From UBA1930 sp943371535 (GTDB lineage Bacteria; Bacteroidota; Bacteroidia; Chitinophagales; Chitinophagaceae): DNA of 64,000 bases. Location of the stretch: the NCBI GenBank assembly GCA_943371535.1, contig CALRVE020000001.1, positions 128,037-192,036 of the forward strand. Reading direction: 5' to 3'. This document shows positions 1 through 8,714 of this stretch, piece after piece. Both the position numbers and the translations under genes were made by a program. Within the stretch, counting starts at the first letter, position 1, and each line of letters begins with the position of its first letter. The notes under the pieces are model-generated. The model saw nothing but the letters and a program-made list of their open reading frames with translations, was not told where the DNA came from and made no database searches.

Positions 1-2002
1 TGGTTGTAGGCACTAATATTGCAGCCTGCTTTCCGTCAACCACAGTTTTAAAAGCTGCACGAATGGCTACTTCTGTTTTGCCAAAACCCACATCTCCACA
101 AACCAATCTATCCATTGGTGCAGGAGATTCCATATCTCTCTTTACATCTTCAACAGCTTTGGCTTGGTCAGGTGTGTCTTCATACATGAAACTAGCTTCT
201 AATTCAGTTTGCATATAAGTATCTGGATTGTGTGCAAACCCTTGCTGTGCCTTACGTTGAGCGTATAATTTAATTAAATCAAAAGCAATTTCTTTAACCT
301 TAATTTTGGTTTTTTCTTTCAGTTTATTCCAAACATCGCTGCCCAATTTATTAATCTTAGGTGCAGTTCCTTCTTTACCTGTAAACTTAGAAATTTTATG
401 TAGTGAGTTAATGTTTACATACAGTATATCACTGTCTTTATAAATGATTCTAACAGCTTCTTGCATTTTACCATTTACTTCCAGTTTTTGCAAACCACTG
501 TAACGGCCAACACCATGATCAATATGTGTTACAAAATCTCCTGGTTGTAAATCACGTAAAGTTTTTAGTGTTAGTGCCTTGTTTTTATTAAAAGCTTGTT
601 TTACACGATACTTATGATATCGCTGAAATATTTGATGATCGGTGTAGCAAACAATTTTTAAATCGGCATCAATAAAACCTTCATGTATAGAAGTTGCAAT
701 TGGGGTGAAATTAATTTCTGTATTGAGGTCTTTAAAAATAGAATGTAAGCGTTCTAATTGTTTGGCTTGCTCGGCAAATATGTAAATGCTGAAACCGTTT
801 TCTTCATGAGCTTTTAAATCTTTAATCAGCAAATCGAATTGACGATTAAAGGAAGGTTGGGTTTTGGTGCTAAAGTCAATAGTCGATGGTCCATTGTCTA
901 CAGTAGAACCTGAATCTTCAATTTCTTTCTGTTGTCTGTCGACTGTTGTCTGTTGACCATCACTCAGGATTGCCTTATACCCAAACTCTACAATTGTTCT
1001 TTGCTGTACTTGTCTTTGAATAGTAGCAGCAGGTACAAAATCCTCCAGCTTAACTTCTTTGAGAATTTTGGTATCGTCCTCATCTTCATTTTCTTCCTCC
1101 TTTTGCCCTTCACCTCTAACCTTTAACCTTTCAAGAAACATCCCCAAATCTTCTTCCTGTACTTCAATTTTTTCTTTAATTACATCCCAATCTTTCAGCC
1201 AAACAATGGTGTTTTCTGGCAGAAATTCAAATAGGGTAACTTTCTCACCACTATCAAATTGTGTTTCCACATTGGGTATAATAGAAACTTGTAAAAGCTT
1301 GCGTTCACTCAATTGAGTTTCTGGGTCAAAGATTCTAATACTATCTACTTCGTTGCCAAATAATTCAACCCTGTAAGGCTTTTCATTACCAAAAGAATAA
1401 ATATCTAAAATACCTCCTCGTAAAGCAAATTGTCCGGGTTCGTACACAAAATCAGTTCTTTCAAAACCATACATTACAAACAGTTCCATCAATCCGTCTA
1501 AATTAATGGTGTCATTGGCTTTAATACTAATAATGTTACTGCTAAGTGTTTGTGGTAGTACTACTTTTTCGAATAATGCTTCGGGATAAGTAATGATAAT
1601 TTTTTTATTACCACCTTGCGAAAGTTTGGTCAACATTTCTGTTCTCAGCATAATGTGAGAAGAGTTGAGTAACCTGAAATTCTTTCTATTTTTAAATGAA
1701 GAAGGAAAATAAAATAAATCTAATGCCGATGTTAGATTTTCGATGGTATTGTGAAAGTAGGCTGCTTCTTCACTATCGTTTAGTACAATTAAATGGTTTA
1801 GACTTTGTGTTTTTTCATGCGTAAAAATGCTGCTGACAACAAACTCTGTACTACTGCCGAATAAATTTTTTAGATAAATTTTTGGTTTTTCTCCCTCTCC
1901 TTTGGAGAGGGTTGGGGTGAGGCTGGCAAAAAGAAGCCTGTCCGCCAATTGTAAAAGGCGGGGGTTGTGTTTATACTTATCTAACAACTCACTCAGGTTC
2001 AT
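1..2002 (-). CDS. mfd: Transcription-repair coupling factor Mfd (5' part, runs off the window)
   Basis: Mfd is a DNA translocase that removes stalled RNA polymerase and recruits nucleotide excision repair. About 667 codons are visible, read on the minus strand from the ATG at 2002; the rest lies before position 1. The N-terminal UvrB-like region is followed by the RNA-polymerase-interacting CarD-like domain near residues 487-545 (HIDHGVGRYSGL). The helicase Walker A GDVGFGKTE starts at residue 636. Three stretches look foreign to the family and read as in-frame repeat DNA: residues about 27-36 (TLSKGEGEK), 288-310 (LERLKVRGEGQKEEENEDE) and 345-379 (LSDGQQTTVDRQQKE). Identity is certain; whether the inserts are tolerated or altered in function is inference. 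Confidence 0.95.
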   Translation of the reverse strand, partial: MNLSELLDKYKHNPRLLQLADRLLFASLTPTLSKGEGEKPKIYLKNLFGSSTEFVVSSIFTHEKTQSLNHLIVLNDSEEAAYFHNTIENLTSALDLFYFPSSFKNRKNFRLLNSSHIMLRTEMLTKLSQGGNKKIIITYPEALFEKVVLPQTLSSNIISIKANDTINLDGLMELFVMYGFERTDFVYEPGQFALRGGILDIYSFGNEKPYRVELFGNEVDSIRIFDPETQLSERKLLQVSIIPNVETQFDSGEKVTLFEFLPENTIVWLKDWDVIKEKIEVQEEDLGMFLERLKVRGEGQKEEENEDEDDTKILKEVKLEDFVPAATIQRQVQQRTIVEFGYKAILSDGQQTTVDRQQKEIEDSGSTVDNGPSTIDFSTKTQPSFNRQFDLLIKDLKAHEENGFSIYIFAEQAKQLERLHSIFKDLNTEINFTPIATSIHEGFIDADLKIVCYTDHQIFQRYHKYRVKQAFNKNKALTLKTLRDLQPGDFVTHIDHGVGRYSGLQKLEVNGKMQEAVRIIYKDSDILYVNINSLHKISKFTGKEGTAPKINKLGSDVWNKLKEKTKIKVKEIAFDLIKLYAQRKAQQGFAHNPDTYMQTELEASFMYEDTPDQAKAVEDVKRDMESPAPMDRLVCGDVGFGKTEVAIRAAFKTVVDGKQAAILVPTT
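1892..1922. repeat. Palindromic CCCTCTCC/GGAGAGGG repeat inside mfd
   Basis: The palindrome CCCTCTCC-TTT-GGAGAGGG is followed by TTGGGGTGAGG and is read through in frame as part of residues 27-36 of Mfd. Related GGGG/CCCC palindromes lie at 57566-57587 and 57733-57755. Repeats of this kind are common between genes in Bacteroidetes; here it sits inside a gene. Confidence 0.6.
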
Positions 2003-2011
2003 AAACTGCTG

Positions 2012-2045
2012 CAAATATAGTGTTGTAAATATTCTTTGTTGCAAA
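2012..2045 (-). promoter_or_regulatory. Promoter of mfd (Bacteroidetes type)
   Basis: On the minus strand the -7 box TATATTTG (2019-2012) fits TAnnTTTG. A TTTG (2045-2042) lies 22 nt upstream, at the long end of the accepted spacing. The start codon at 2002 would give a leader of only a few nucleotides. The -33 box is part of the palindrome at 2041-2052. Confidence 0.5.
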
Positions 2046-2052
2046 CGTTTGC
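2041..2052. promoter_or_regulatory. LacI/PurR-like palindrome GCAAACGTTTGC
   Basis: This perfect 12-bp palindrome lies in the 108-bp divergent region between mfd and the pectate lyase gene. It matches the core of operators bound by LacI-family regulators. It also contains the TTTG used as the mfd -33 box, so it could be partly coincidental. No LacI-type gene is in the window. Confidence 0.35.
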
Positions 2053-2110
2053 GTAGAACAAATCATTCAAGGCTTAAAGTAAAGATTATTTTAGTGGTTT
2101 AAATTTTGCC

Positions 2111-3919
2111 ATGAAACGCTTATTCTCACTCATTTTTTGCTTTGTACATACTGTTGTTTTTTCAGCTACTTATTATGTTTCTCCAACAGGGAATGATAAT
2201 AACAATGGGTCATTAGCATTACCTTTTAGAACAATCACCAAAGCAGTTAGTTCATCTGTAGCAGGTGATATTATTTATTTAAGAGGTGGTGTACATGTAT
2301 TAACTGCTAGAATTAGTATTTCTAAAAATGGTACAGCAACCAATAGATCTAGGTTATTAGCTTATCCTGGTGACGCAAGACCAGTGTTAGATTTTTCGGC
2401 ACTTTCGGTTTCCGATGCCAATCGTGGTATTTCATTGAGTGGTAATTATTGGCATTTTTATGGGTTTGATATTTTTAAGTCTGGTGATAATGGTTTACAC
2501 ATTTCGGGTGATAATAATATTATAGAATTTTGTTCTTTTTATGAAAATGCAGATAGTGGTTGTCAACTTTCAAATGGGGCAGCCAATAATCAAATTATTA
2601 ATTGCGATTCGTATTTTAATAAAGATGCAACCGATGGTGATGCTGATGGCTTTGCAGTAAAGCTAGATGTTGGTACAGGCAACAGTTTTAAAGGTTGTAG
2701 AGCTTGGCAAAATAGTGATGATGGTTGGGATGGGTTATTGAGTAGCGATTATACTGGTAAACCTTCTACTACTTATGATAGTTGTTGGTGTTTTATGAAC
2801 GGCTATTTAAAAAGTGGAGTTGCAAGTGTAGGTAATGGCAATGGTTTTAAAATGGGTGGTGGAGGCACATCAAGTGCAAGAAAAGAACACCATGCAACAT
2901 TAACACGTTGTGTAGCTGCATTTAATAGAGTAAAGGGCTTTGACCAAAATAATAATGCTGGTTCTATGATTTTGTATAATTGTATTGGTTATAGAAATGC
3001 ACCAAATTATGGCATGAGTAATTTAAACCCTTATAGCCCTAATGTAATGATATTAAAAAACTGTATTTCATTTAGCAATACATCTAGTTCCAATTCATTT
3101 GCAAGTGCAGCGGTACAAGAAAAAAACAGTTGGCAATCGCCTTTTTCAGCATCATTGAGTGCAGCATCTTTTTTATCAGTCGATTCAATTGGGTTAAGAG
3201 CACCAAGAAACACCAATGGATCTTTACCTCATATTAATTTTTTAAAACTAGCTAGTGGCTCAAATATGATTGATGGGGGTGTAAATGTTGGCCTACCTTT
3301 TAATGGAGCTGCACCCGATTTAGGAGCATTTGAAACTGCAGCTACTGTGCCAGTAAATTTGCTTTCTTTTGAAGCAATTATAAAAAATGAGATTGTTGTT
3401 TTACAATGGAAAACGGCGACTGAATTAAATAACAAAGGTTGGGAAATTGAGAAAGTAAACCTTAATAGTACTAATCCTTTTGTGTGGCAAAAAATGGGTT
3501 TTGTTGCTGGTAGCAAAGAAAATAATACTGTAAAAAGTTATGCTTTTGACGATAAAGATGTAGTGAATAATCAAGTATATCTATTTAGGTTAAAGCAAAT
3601 TGATTTAGATGGAACTGTTAAGTATAGTAATGTACTTACCATTAAAATAGGTAAAACAAAAAATGATGATTTGTCTGTGTATCCCAATCCTGTAAAGAGT
3701 TTAACTAATATTCAATTTTCAATTGAAGCAACTAGTAAGGTTCAACTAATGTTGTTTAATCAACAAGGACAAATGATAAAAATTATTTCGAATGAGCAGT
3801 TAACTCCAGGTATACATAACAAACAAATTTCTTTAGATAATTTACCTGCTGGTAGTTATGTACTAAAATTAGTTACCAATAAATTTACGCTGACTAAAGA
3901 AGTTATAAAGCAACCTTAA
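2111..3919 (+). CDS. Secreted pectate lyase, polysaccharide lyase family 9-like, with T9SS sorting domain
   Basis: Predicted to cleave pectate/polygalacturonate outside the cell. A signal peptide covers residues 1-18 (MKRLFSLIFCFVHTVVFSA). The next part reads as a right-handed beta-helix opening with YYVSPTGNDNNNG. Residues about 176-210 hold DGFAVKLDVGTGN and NSDDGWDG, matching the calcium-binding Asp cluster of family 9. GFKMGGGG near residue 247 carries the Lys that acts as base in that family. A linker with LQWKTATELNNKGWEIE follows, then a C-terminal T9SS domain from YPNP near residue 522. It is probably exported by the GldKLMN-dependent system encoded at 10.9-15.9 kb. The stop codon overlaps that of the next gene, which runs the other way. 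Exact substrate is inferred. Confidence 0.82.
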   Translation: MKRLFSLIFCFVHTVVFSATYYVSPTGNDNNNGSLALPFRTITKAVSSSVAGDIIYLRGGVHVLTARISISKNGTATNRSRLLAYPGDARPVLDFSALSVSDANRGISLSGNYWHFYGFDIFKSGDNGLHISGDNNIIEFCSFYENADSGCQLSNGAANNQIINCDSYFNKDATDGDADGFAVKLDVGTGNSFKGCRAWQNSDDGWDGLLSSDYTGKPSTTYDSCWCFMNGYLKSGVASVGNGNGFKMGGGGTSSARKEHHATLTRCVAAFNRVKGFDQNNNAGSMILYNCIGYRNAPNYGMSNLNPYSPNVMILKNCISFSNTSSSNSFASAAVQEKNSWQSPFSASLSAASFLSVDSIGLRAPRNTNGSLPHINFLKLASGSNMIDGGVNVGLPFNGAAPDLGAFETAATVPVNLLSFEAIIKNEIVVLQWKTATELNNKGWEIEKVNLNSTNPFVWQKMGFVAGSKENNTVKSYAFDDKDVVNNQVYLFRLKQIDLDGTVKYSNVLTIKIGKTKNDDLSVYPNPVKSLTNIQFSIEATSKVQLMLFNQQGQMIKIISNEQLTPGIHNKQISLDNLPAGSYVLKLVTNKFTLTKEVIKQP

Positions 3920-4623
3920 TTATGCTTTCTAAGTTGTTGTAAAGTAGCTCTTAAATCTTTTGGAGGTTCGGCTTCTAAGCTAAATTCTTCATTGTTAAAA
4001 GTGAATATTAATTTCCAAGAGTGAAGAGCTAACCTGCCAAGCATTGGTCTTTCTTCGTCTTCTTTTTTAGATAAGTTGAATTTCTTTTTTATAGAAGAAA
4101 GTAATACAGGTTTTCCATCGCCATACAATTCATCACAAACAATGCTATGCCCAATATGCTTCATGTGCACACGAATTTGGTGTGTACGTCCGGTATGAAT
4201 TTGAAATTGAATCCAACTATAAAATTTAAAATTTTCTACTACTTTATAATCGGTTAAAGATGGTTTTCCTTTTGGGTTTATAATCATGGTTCCATTATCA
4301 CCAGGATGCATCATAATTGGAGCATCAATGCTTCCCTCTGCATTCATGGGGTTTCCATTAACCAAACCCACATAAAATTTTTGTACACTTCTTTCTTCAA
4401 ATAAAATAGATAATTGTTTATGCGTTGCTTCATCTTTAGCAAAAACAATAATACCACTCGTGCCTTTATCTAAACGATGAACAGTATAAATACTGCCATA
4501 TTTCTGCAATAAAATATCTTTTAACGATGGTTCGCTTTGCATTCTATCAGGCACACTTAATAAGCCACTTGGCTTGTTAAGTGCAATAAAAAAATCGTTC
4601 TCAAAAATAATATCCAGCTTCAT
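3916..4623 (-). CDS. RluA-family RNA pseudouridine synthase
   Basis: Converts uridine to pseudouridine in rRNA or tRNA. The motif HRLDKGTSG at residues 49-57 carries the catalytic Asp52, and the region HTGRTHQIRVHMKHIGH is typical of the RluA group. There is no N-terminal S4 domain and the protein is short (235 aa), as in the RluA/TruC/RluC-like single-domain enzymes, so the exact target base cannot be named. Its TAA shares bases with the TAA of the convergent lyase gene (TTAA at 3916-3919). The next gene on the minus strand, 36 bp upstream, is another pseudouridine synthase, so the two may be cotranscribed. Confidence 0.9.
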   Translation of the reverse strand: MKLDIIFENDFFIALNKPSGLLSVPDRMQSEPSLKDILLQKYGSIYTVHRLDKGTSGIIVFAKDEATHKQLSILFEERSVQKFYVGLVNGNPMNAEGSIDAPIMMHPGDNGTMIINPKGKPSLTDYKVVENFKFYSWIQFQIHTGRTHQIRVHMKHIGHSIVCDELYGDGKPVLLSSIKKKFNLSKKEDEERPMLGRLALHSWKLIFTFNNEEFSLEAEPPKDLRATLQQLRKHN

Positions 4624-4659
4624 TGTATGAAAAATTCAAATCAATAAAAAGAGTGAAGT

Positions 4660-5877
4660 TTATTTGTTTTTATGAGTAAGCTTGGCTGTGCTTTTTGATT
4701 GTAGAATAACTTCTTTTTTGTGGTCTTCTTTGGGCTTTTTAATAAAGCTTTGGTTCATGAATTTTAATAAACGAATTTCTTTTTCGTTCAACATTCTCCA
4801 ATGACCTCTATCTACATTTTTCTTGGTAAGGTTGGCAAACATCACTCTATCTAATCCTTTAACATCGTAACCCAAGTGTTCAAAAATTCTTCTTACAATT
4901 CTGTTTCTGCCACTGTGAATTTCAATGCCAATCAAGCTTTTATCGCTATTGTCTATATATGCAACACTATCGGCATGTACAAATCCATCATCTAAAGTTA
5001 CTCCTTCGGCAATGGCTTCTAAATCTTTTTTGGTAACAGGTTTATCTAATTTTACTTCGTAAATTTTCTTTATTTCAAATGATGGATGCGTAAGCTGTTG
5101 GGCCAATTCTCCATCATTGGTTAAAAGTAATACACCTGTAGTATTTCTATCTAATCTTCCTACAGGATAAACCCTTTCTTGTGTAGCTCCTTTAATTAAA
5201 TCTAATACTGTTTTTCTTCCTTCTGGATCTTTAGAAGTGGTGATATAATCTTTCGGTTTATTGAGTAAAATGTAAGTAAGGTTGTGCTGTAAAAATATTT
5301 TTTTGCCTTGCACTTTTACATCTTCGTTACCCAATACTCTGAAGCTAGGTTCTAATATTTTTTCTCCATTTACTACTACTAAACCTTTTTTAACCAATTC
5401 AGCAGCTTCTCTTCTTCCACAAACGCCACAATGTGCAATGAATTTATTTAAAGGCATTTGTTCGTTGCCCGAATTGCTTTTAATATTCAAAACTGTTTTT
5501 GGCGTTGCATTGCCAATTATTTCTTTATTGTTTTTTGTAACTACAAATTTTGTTGGAGATTTTTCACGACTAGTAACCGATTTGTTTTGATTGGGTGTCC
5601 AGCTTTTTAAAGCTTTTACTTCTGCTTCGTGTGCAGCATCTATTTTCTTGGTAGATTTTTGTTTGCTATCGTACCTGTTTTTATCAAACTTAGAAGGTTT
5701 TTTTAGATCTTCTTCACGTACAATTCCTCGAGCTTTATCTTGTTTTTTTCTTCTAGCTTCTTCGCCAGCTGCTCTTGCTGCTGCTTTAGCACTTCTTTTT
5801 TCCTGACGGAAGGCTTCTTTCTTAGCCGAACCCTTGGGTTCTTTATTAATAAACTTATCAAAGTTCTTACTACTCAT
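4660..5877 (-). CDS. rluB: RsuA/RluB-family 23S rRNA pseudouridine synthase with basic N-terminal extension
   Basis: 405 aa from the ATG at 5877. Residues 1 to about 135 form a Lys/Arg/Ala-rich, low-complexity tail (KKEAFRQEKRSAKAAARAAG). An S4 RNA-binding domain starts near residue 140 (MPLNKFIAHCGVCGRREAAE), and the catalytic domain has GRLDRNTTG near residue 240. The reading frame stays open up to 5967, but the -7 box TACATTTG at 5922-5915 lies inside that extension, so transcription should begin after the upstream start. Basic tails of this kind are common in Bacteroidetes RluB-like enzymes and may help rRNA binding. The exact uridine modified is inferred from the family. Confidence 0.85.
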   Translation of the reverse strand: MSSKNFDKFINKEPKGSAKKEAFRQEKRSAKAAARAAGEEARRKKQDKARGIVREEDLKKPSKFDKNRYDSKQKSTKKIDAAHEAEVKALKSWTPNQNKSVTSREKSPTKFVVTKNNKEIIGNATPKTVLNIKSNSGNEQMPLNKFIAHCGVCGRREAAELVKKGLVVVNGEKILEPSFRVLGNEDVKVQGKKIFLQHNLTYILLNKPKDYITTSKDPEGRKTVLDLIKGATQERVYPVGRLDRNTTGVLLLTNDGELAQQLTHPSFEIKKIYEVKLDKPVTKKDLEAIAEGVTLDDGFVHADSVAYIDNSDKSLIGIEIHSGRNRIVRRIFEHLGYDVKGLDRVMFANLTKKNVDRGHWRMLNEKEIRLLKFMNQSFIKKPKEDHKKEVILQSKSTAKLTHKNK

Positions 5878-5914
5878 AGTTTTATAATTTGCTGTTTTTA
5901 CAACAGGTGAAATG

Positions 5915-5922
5915 CAAATGTA
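5915..5922 (-). promoter_or_regulatory. -7 promoter box of rluB
   Basis: TACATTTG on the minus strand fits TAnnTTTG. The position 20 nt upstream reads TTTA rather than TTTG, so the -33 box is weak. It follows directly after the terminator of the Spy-like gene and supports the ATG at 5877. Confidence 0.45.
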
Positions 5923-5943
5923 ACTATTTGTAGGGTAGGCATT

Positions 5944-5982
5944 AAAAAAGAAAGTTGTATTGCTCACTTCAATACAACTTTC
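5944..5982 (-). terminator. Rho-independent terminator of the Spy-like gene
   Basis: A perfect 13-bp stem (GAAAGTTGTATTG / CAATACAACTTTC, 7-nt loop) is followed on the minus strand by six T. It lies a few bases past the stop codon at 5989. Confidence 0.85.
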
Positions 5983-5988
5983 AATAAA

Positions 5989-6621
5989 TTATTTTGCTTG
6001 TCTTTTTCCCGGTTTAAACTGCTGCATTTTTTCTTGTTGTTCGCTGGTAAGAATACTTTGCAAGCTATTTTTTCTTTCAATAGCCAATTGCTGCATTTTA
6101 TCTTTTCTCTCCATGCTACTCAAGTGTTCATTCTCTTTTATGGCTTTTGCTTTACTATGCAATTGTTCTTGCAAAGTTTTAATTTTTGCCACTTGATCAT
6201 CTTTTAGTTCAAGTCTTATTTTCATTCTTTCAAGCATTGCAACGCTTTTTACTTGTCTGTTTTCATCGGCTCTTTTTTTAGCTAATTCAATTTTTTGCTT
6301 TTGTTCTACAGTAAGTAAAGCTTGCATGTTAGTTTTACGTTCTTTTTCTAAACTTGCCAATTGCTTTTTAAACTCTCCCATCGTTATTTTATCGTTACTT
6401 TTTAGTTTCGATAATTTTTCATGAAAGTTTTTTTGAATTTCTTGAGCTTGCTTTTTTTGTTCTGTGGTCATGTTTATTGCATGAGCCATTTTACCTTTTG
6501 GGTGTTTTCTTGGTTCAATGCCTTGTTGTTTTGGATGTTTGTCTTGCATTTTACCATGTTGTGCATAACCGGTACTTACTAAAGTAACAAAGGCTATTGC
6601 TGTGATGATTGATTTTTTCAT
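5989..6621 (-). CDS. Secreted Spy/CpxP-like helical protein
   Basis: 210 aa with a signal peptide (MKKSIITAIAFVTLVSTGYA, cleavage before Gln21), so it should act in the periplasm. The mature part is highly charged and helical. It has three copies of an LTxEQ-like motif: MTTEQKKQAQEI near residue 51, LLTVEQKQKIEL near 102 and ILTSEQQEKMQQF near 191. This resembles the LTxxQ repeats of Spy/CpxP periplasmic chaperones. A chaperone or stress role is inferred from that resemblance only. It is a single-gene unit with its own terminator. Confidence 0.65.
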   Translation of the reverse strand: MKKSIITAIAFVTLVSTGYAQHGKMQDKHPKQQGIEPRKHPKGKMAHAINMTTEQKKQAQEIQKNFHEKLSKLKSNDKITMGEFKKQLASLEKERKTNMQALLTVEQKQKIELAKKRADENRQVKSVAMLERMKIRLELKDDQVAKIKTLQEQLHSKAKAIKENEHLSSMERKDKMQQLAIERKNSLQSILTSEQQEKMQQFKPGKRQAK

Positions 6622-6778
6622 GTTGCTTAATTTTATTTTGTTTTATACATTCATTGACCTGCCACTGTGTACTTAGTTTAAAAACCATCCCTTGTAAATG
6701 TTTAAGTGGTAGTATGGCAGTTTAAATGGGCGAAGTAAATTTTCTGCTTATTAAATAATGAACTGTGCAATCAAACAC

Positions 6779-6786
6779 TATTTTTG
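6779..6786 (+). promoter_or_regulatory. -7 promoter box upstream of the DUF4271 gene
   Basis: TATTTTTG fits TAnnTTTG and lies 19 bp before the TTG start at 6806, giving a short leader. No good -33 TTTG is seen at the expected distance. Confidence 0.4.
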
Positions 6787-6805
6787 CACCATATAAATTG
6801 ATGAT

Positions 6806-7819
6806 TTGAAGTATAGGTTTGTTATCTTTTTTCTGTTGGTATGTATTAACTTGTTGCAATCGCAAACCGATTCTTCAAGAAAAGATACTGTTACACCTGT
6901 AACACAAAAGCCAATTGTAATGCCAAAACCTATTGTGGTGAAACCGGCAGATACAACCATTGCAACATCCACTGATTCTCTACCAATTATAGATTCTGTT
7001 CAATTAGCCTATCAAGATTCGTTACAAAAAGATTCATTGGCTAAAGTTGTTGCATTACAAAAGCCAGTTCAAAAATTAATAGATACATCTACCTATGCAT
7101 CTATAATGTATCATCCCTATATTCCCTATAATACAACAAAATTATTTAAGGTAACACAGTACAGAAATAGTAATCAAAACAATTATTTATTCTATGCTTT
7201 ATTAGGTTTAGTTGTAATAATTGCTTTCATACGAGTGAGTTTTCCAAAATATTTTCAAAGTTTATTTCAACTTTTTGCACAAACTTCTTTTCGGCAAAAA
7301 CAAACCAAAGAACAATTGTCGCAAGACAATTTAGCCTCATTATTAATGAACTTTTTATTTGTATTAAGCATTGGTATGTTTATTACACTTGTAGCCAGTA
7401 AATACAATTGGGTAAGTATAGATTTTTGGTGGTTATACATGTATTGTTGTAGTTTATTGGCAGCTATTTATTTGGTAAAATATTTGTTTTTACTGTTTAG
7501 TGGCTGGGTATTTAATGTAGAGCCAGCAACCAACACCTATTTGTTTGTTGTTTTTTTAGTGAATAAAGTATTAGGGGTAATTAGTATACCTTTTATATTA
7601 ATTGTAGCATTTTCGGCCCCCAAAATTGTTACTGTTGCATTAACAATTATCACCATTGTAATTATTTTATTATTGATTTACAGATATGTGGCAAGCTTGG
7701 GGACAATTCGCAGATCACTGAAAGTAAATGCCTTACATTTTTTTCTTTACCTTTGTGCCGTTGAAGTTTTACCATTATTATTAATGTATAAAGCTTTTTT
7801 CAATTTTATAAAAGATTAG
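6806..7819 (+). CDS. DUF4271 family membrane protein
   Basis: 337 aa. The start is TTG at 6806: the frame is closed by TAA at 6794-6796 and no ATG lies between. An N-terminal signal-like segment (VIFFLLVCINLLQSQ) is followed by a Thr/Pro/Asp-rich stretch to about residue 110. About seven hydrophobic spans follow, the first being YALLGLVVIIAFIRV. Function unknown. In Bacteroidetes this family is often found just upstream of the uroporphyrinogen-III synthase gene, as here (30-bp gap), so a link to heme synthesis or to the membrane step of that pathway is possible but unproven. Confidence 0.75.
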   Translation: MKYRFVIFFLLVCINLLQSQTDSSRKDTVTPVTQKPIVMPKPIVVKPADTTIATSTDSLPIIDSVQLAYQDSLQKDSLAKVVALQKPVQKLIDTSTYASIMYHPYIPYNTTKLFKVTQYRNSNQNNYLFYALLGLVVIIAFIRVSFPKYFQSLFQLFAQTSFRQKQTKEQLSQDNLASLLMNFLFVLSIGMFITLVASKYNWVSIDFWWLYMYCCSLLAAIYLVKYLFLLFSGWVFNVEPATNTYLFVVFLVNKVLGVISIPFILIVAFSAPKIVTVALTIITIVIILLLIYRYVASLGTIRRSLKVNALHFFLYLCAVEVLPLLLMYKAFFNFIKD

Positions 7820-7849
7820 CAAAAATTAGATTAAATACAGAACAAAAGC

Positions 7850-8644
7850 ATGGCAAAATCCGGAGCTAATATTTCAGCTAATTCAAAATCAGCGATGAGA
7901 ATTTTAATATCTCAGCCACGCCCAGAGAGTGAAAAGTCGCCCTACTTCGATCTTGAACGTAAATATCAAGTAGAGCTTGTTTTCACTCCATTTATTAAAT
8001 TAGATGGTATTACAGCTAAAGAATTCAGAAAACAAAAAATTGATATTGCATCTTTTTCTGCTGTAATTTTTACTAGCCGAAATGCAATTGATCATTTCTT
8101 TAGAACCTGTGAAGAAATGAAGGTGAGTATTAATCAAGACACTAAATATTTCTGTATTACCGAAGCGGTTGCTTTATATCTGCAAAAATTTATTTTGTAC
8201 AGAAAACGTAAGGTTTTTTATGGTGCCGATGGAACCAATAAAAGCATGTTCGATGTAATTAATAAACATAAAGAAAACGAAAAGTTTTTGTATGTGTGTA
8301 GCGAAAATCAGCAAGACAATGAAATTTGTGGTTGGTTAAAAAATCATAATTGTGAGTATGCATTGGCGTTTATGTATAGAACAATTAGTAACGATATTAC
8401 TTCGGTTTTTACTAAAAAAGATTACGATGTAATATGCTTTTTCACTCCAAGTGGCGTAAAAAGTTTGTTCGATAATTTTCCAAAATTTAAACAAAATGGT
8501 ACAGTTATAGGTGCATTTGGCAGTAATACCTCAAAAGCTGTTGAAGAAGCAGGCTTGCAATTACAAATAAAAGCACCAGCACCAATGGCACCCAGTATGA
8601 TTACAGCTTTGGATAAATTTTTGGCCGAAAAAATAAAAAAATAA
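7850..8644 (+). CDS. hemD: Uroporphyrinogen-III synthase
   Basis: Cyclises hydroxymethylbilane to uroporphyrinogen III in tetrapyrrole synthesis. The 264-aa protein shows the two-lobed pattern of HemD: ILISQPRPESEKSPY near residue 18, SAVIFTSRNAIDHFF near 70, and DVICFFTPSGVKSLFDNF near 200. HemD sequences are poorly conserved, so the call rests on these landmarks, the length and the DUF4271 neighbour. The first 15 residues are an extra hydrophilic lead; an internal ATG before RILISQPR (residue 16) is an alternative start. It ends just before a strong terminator. Confidence 0.85.
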   Translation: MAKSGANISANSKSAMRILISQPRPESEKSPYFDLERKYQVELVFTPFIKLDGITAKEFRKQKIDIASFSAVIFTSRNAIDHFFRTCEEMKVSINQDTKYFCITEAVALYLQKFILYRKRKVFYGADGTNKSMFDVINKHKENEKFLYVCSENQQDNEICGWLKNHNCEYALAFMYRTISNDITSVFTKKDYDVICFFTPSGVKSLFDNFPKFKQNGTVIGAFGSNTSKAVEEAGLQLQIKAPAPMAPSMITALDKFLAEKIKK

Positions 8645-8664
8645 TTTTCAAATTACTTTTATAA

Positions 8665-8702
8665 AAGCCTGTTAAAACCTTGGTTTTAGCAGGCTTTTTT
8701 CT
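8665..8702 (+). terminator. Rho-independent terminator after hemD
   Basis: Stem AAGCCTGTTAAAACC paired with GGTTTTAGCAGGCTT (one mismatch, 2-nt loop), followed by a T run. It ends the DUF4271-hemD unit. Confidence 0.85.
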
Positions 8703-8714
8703 TAAATCAATCAT

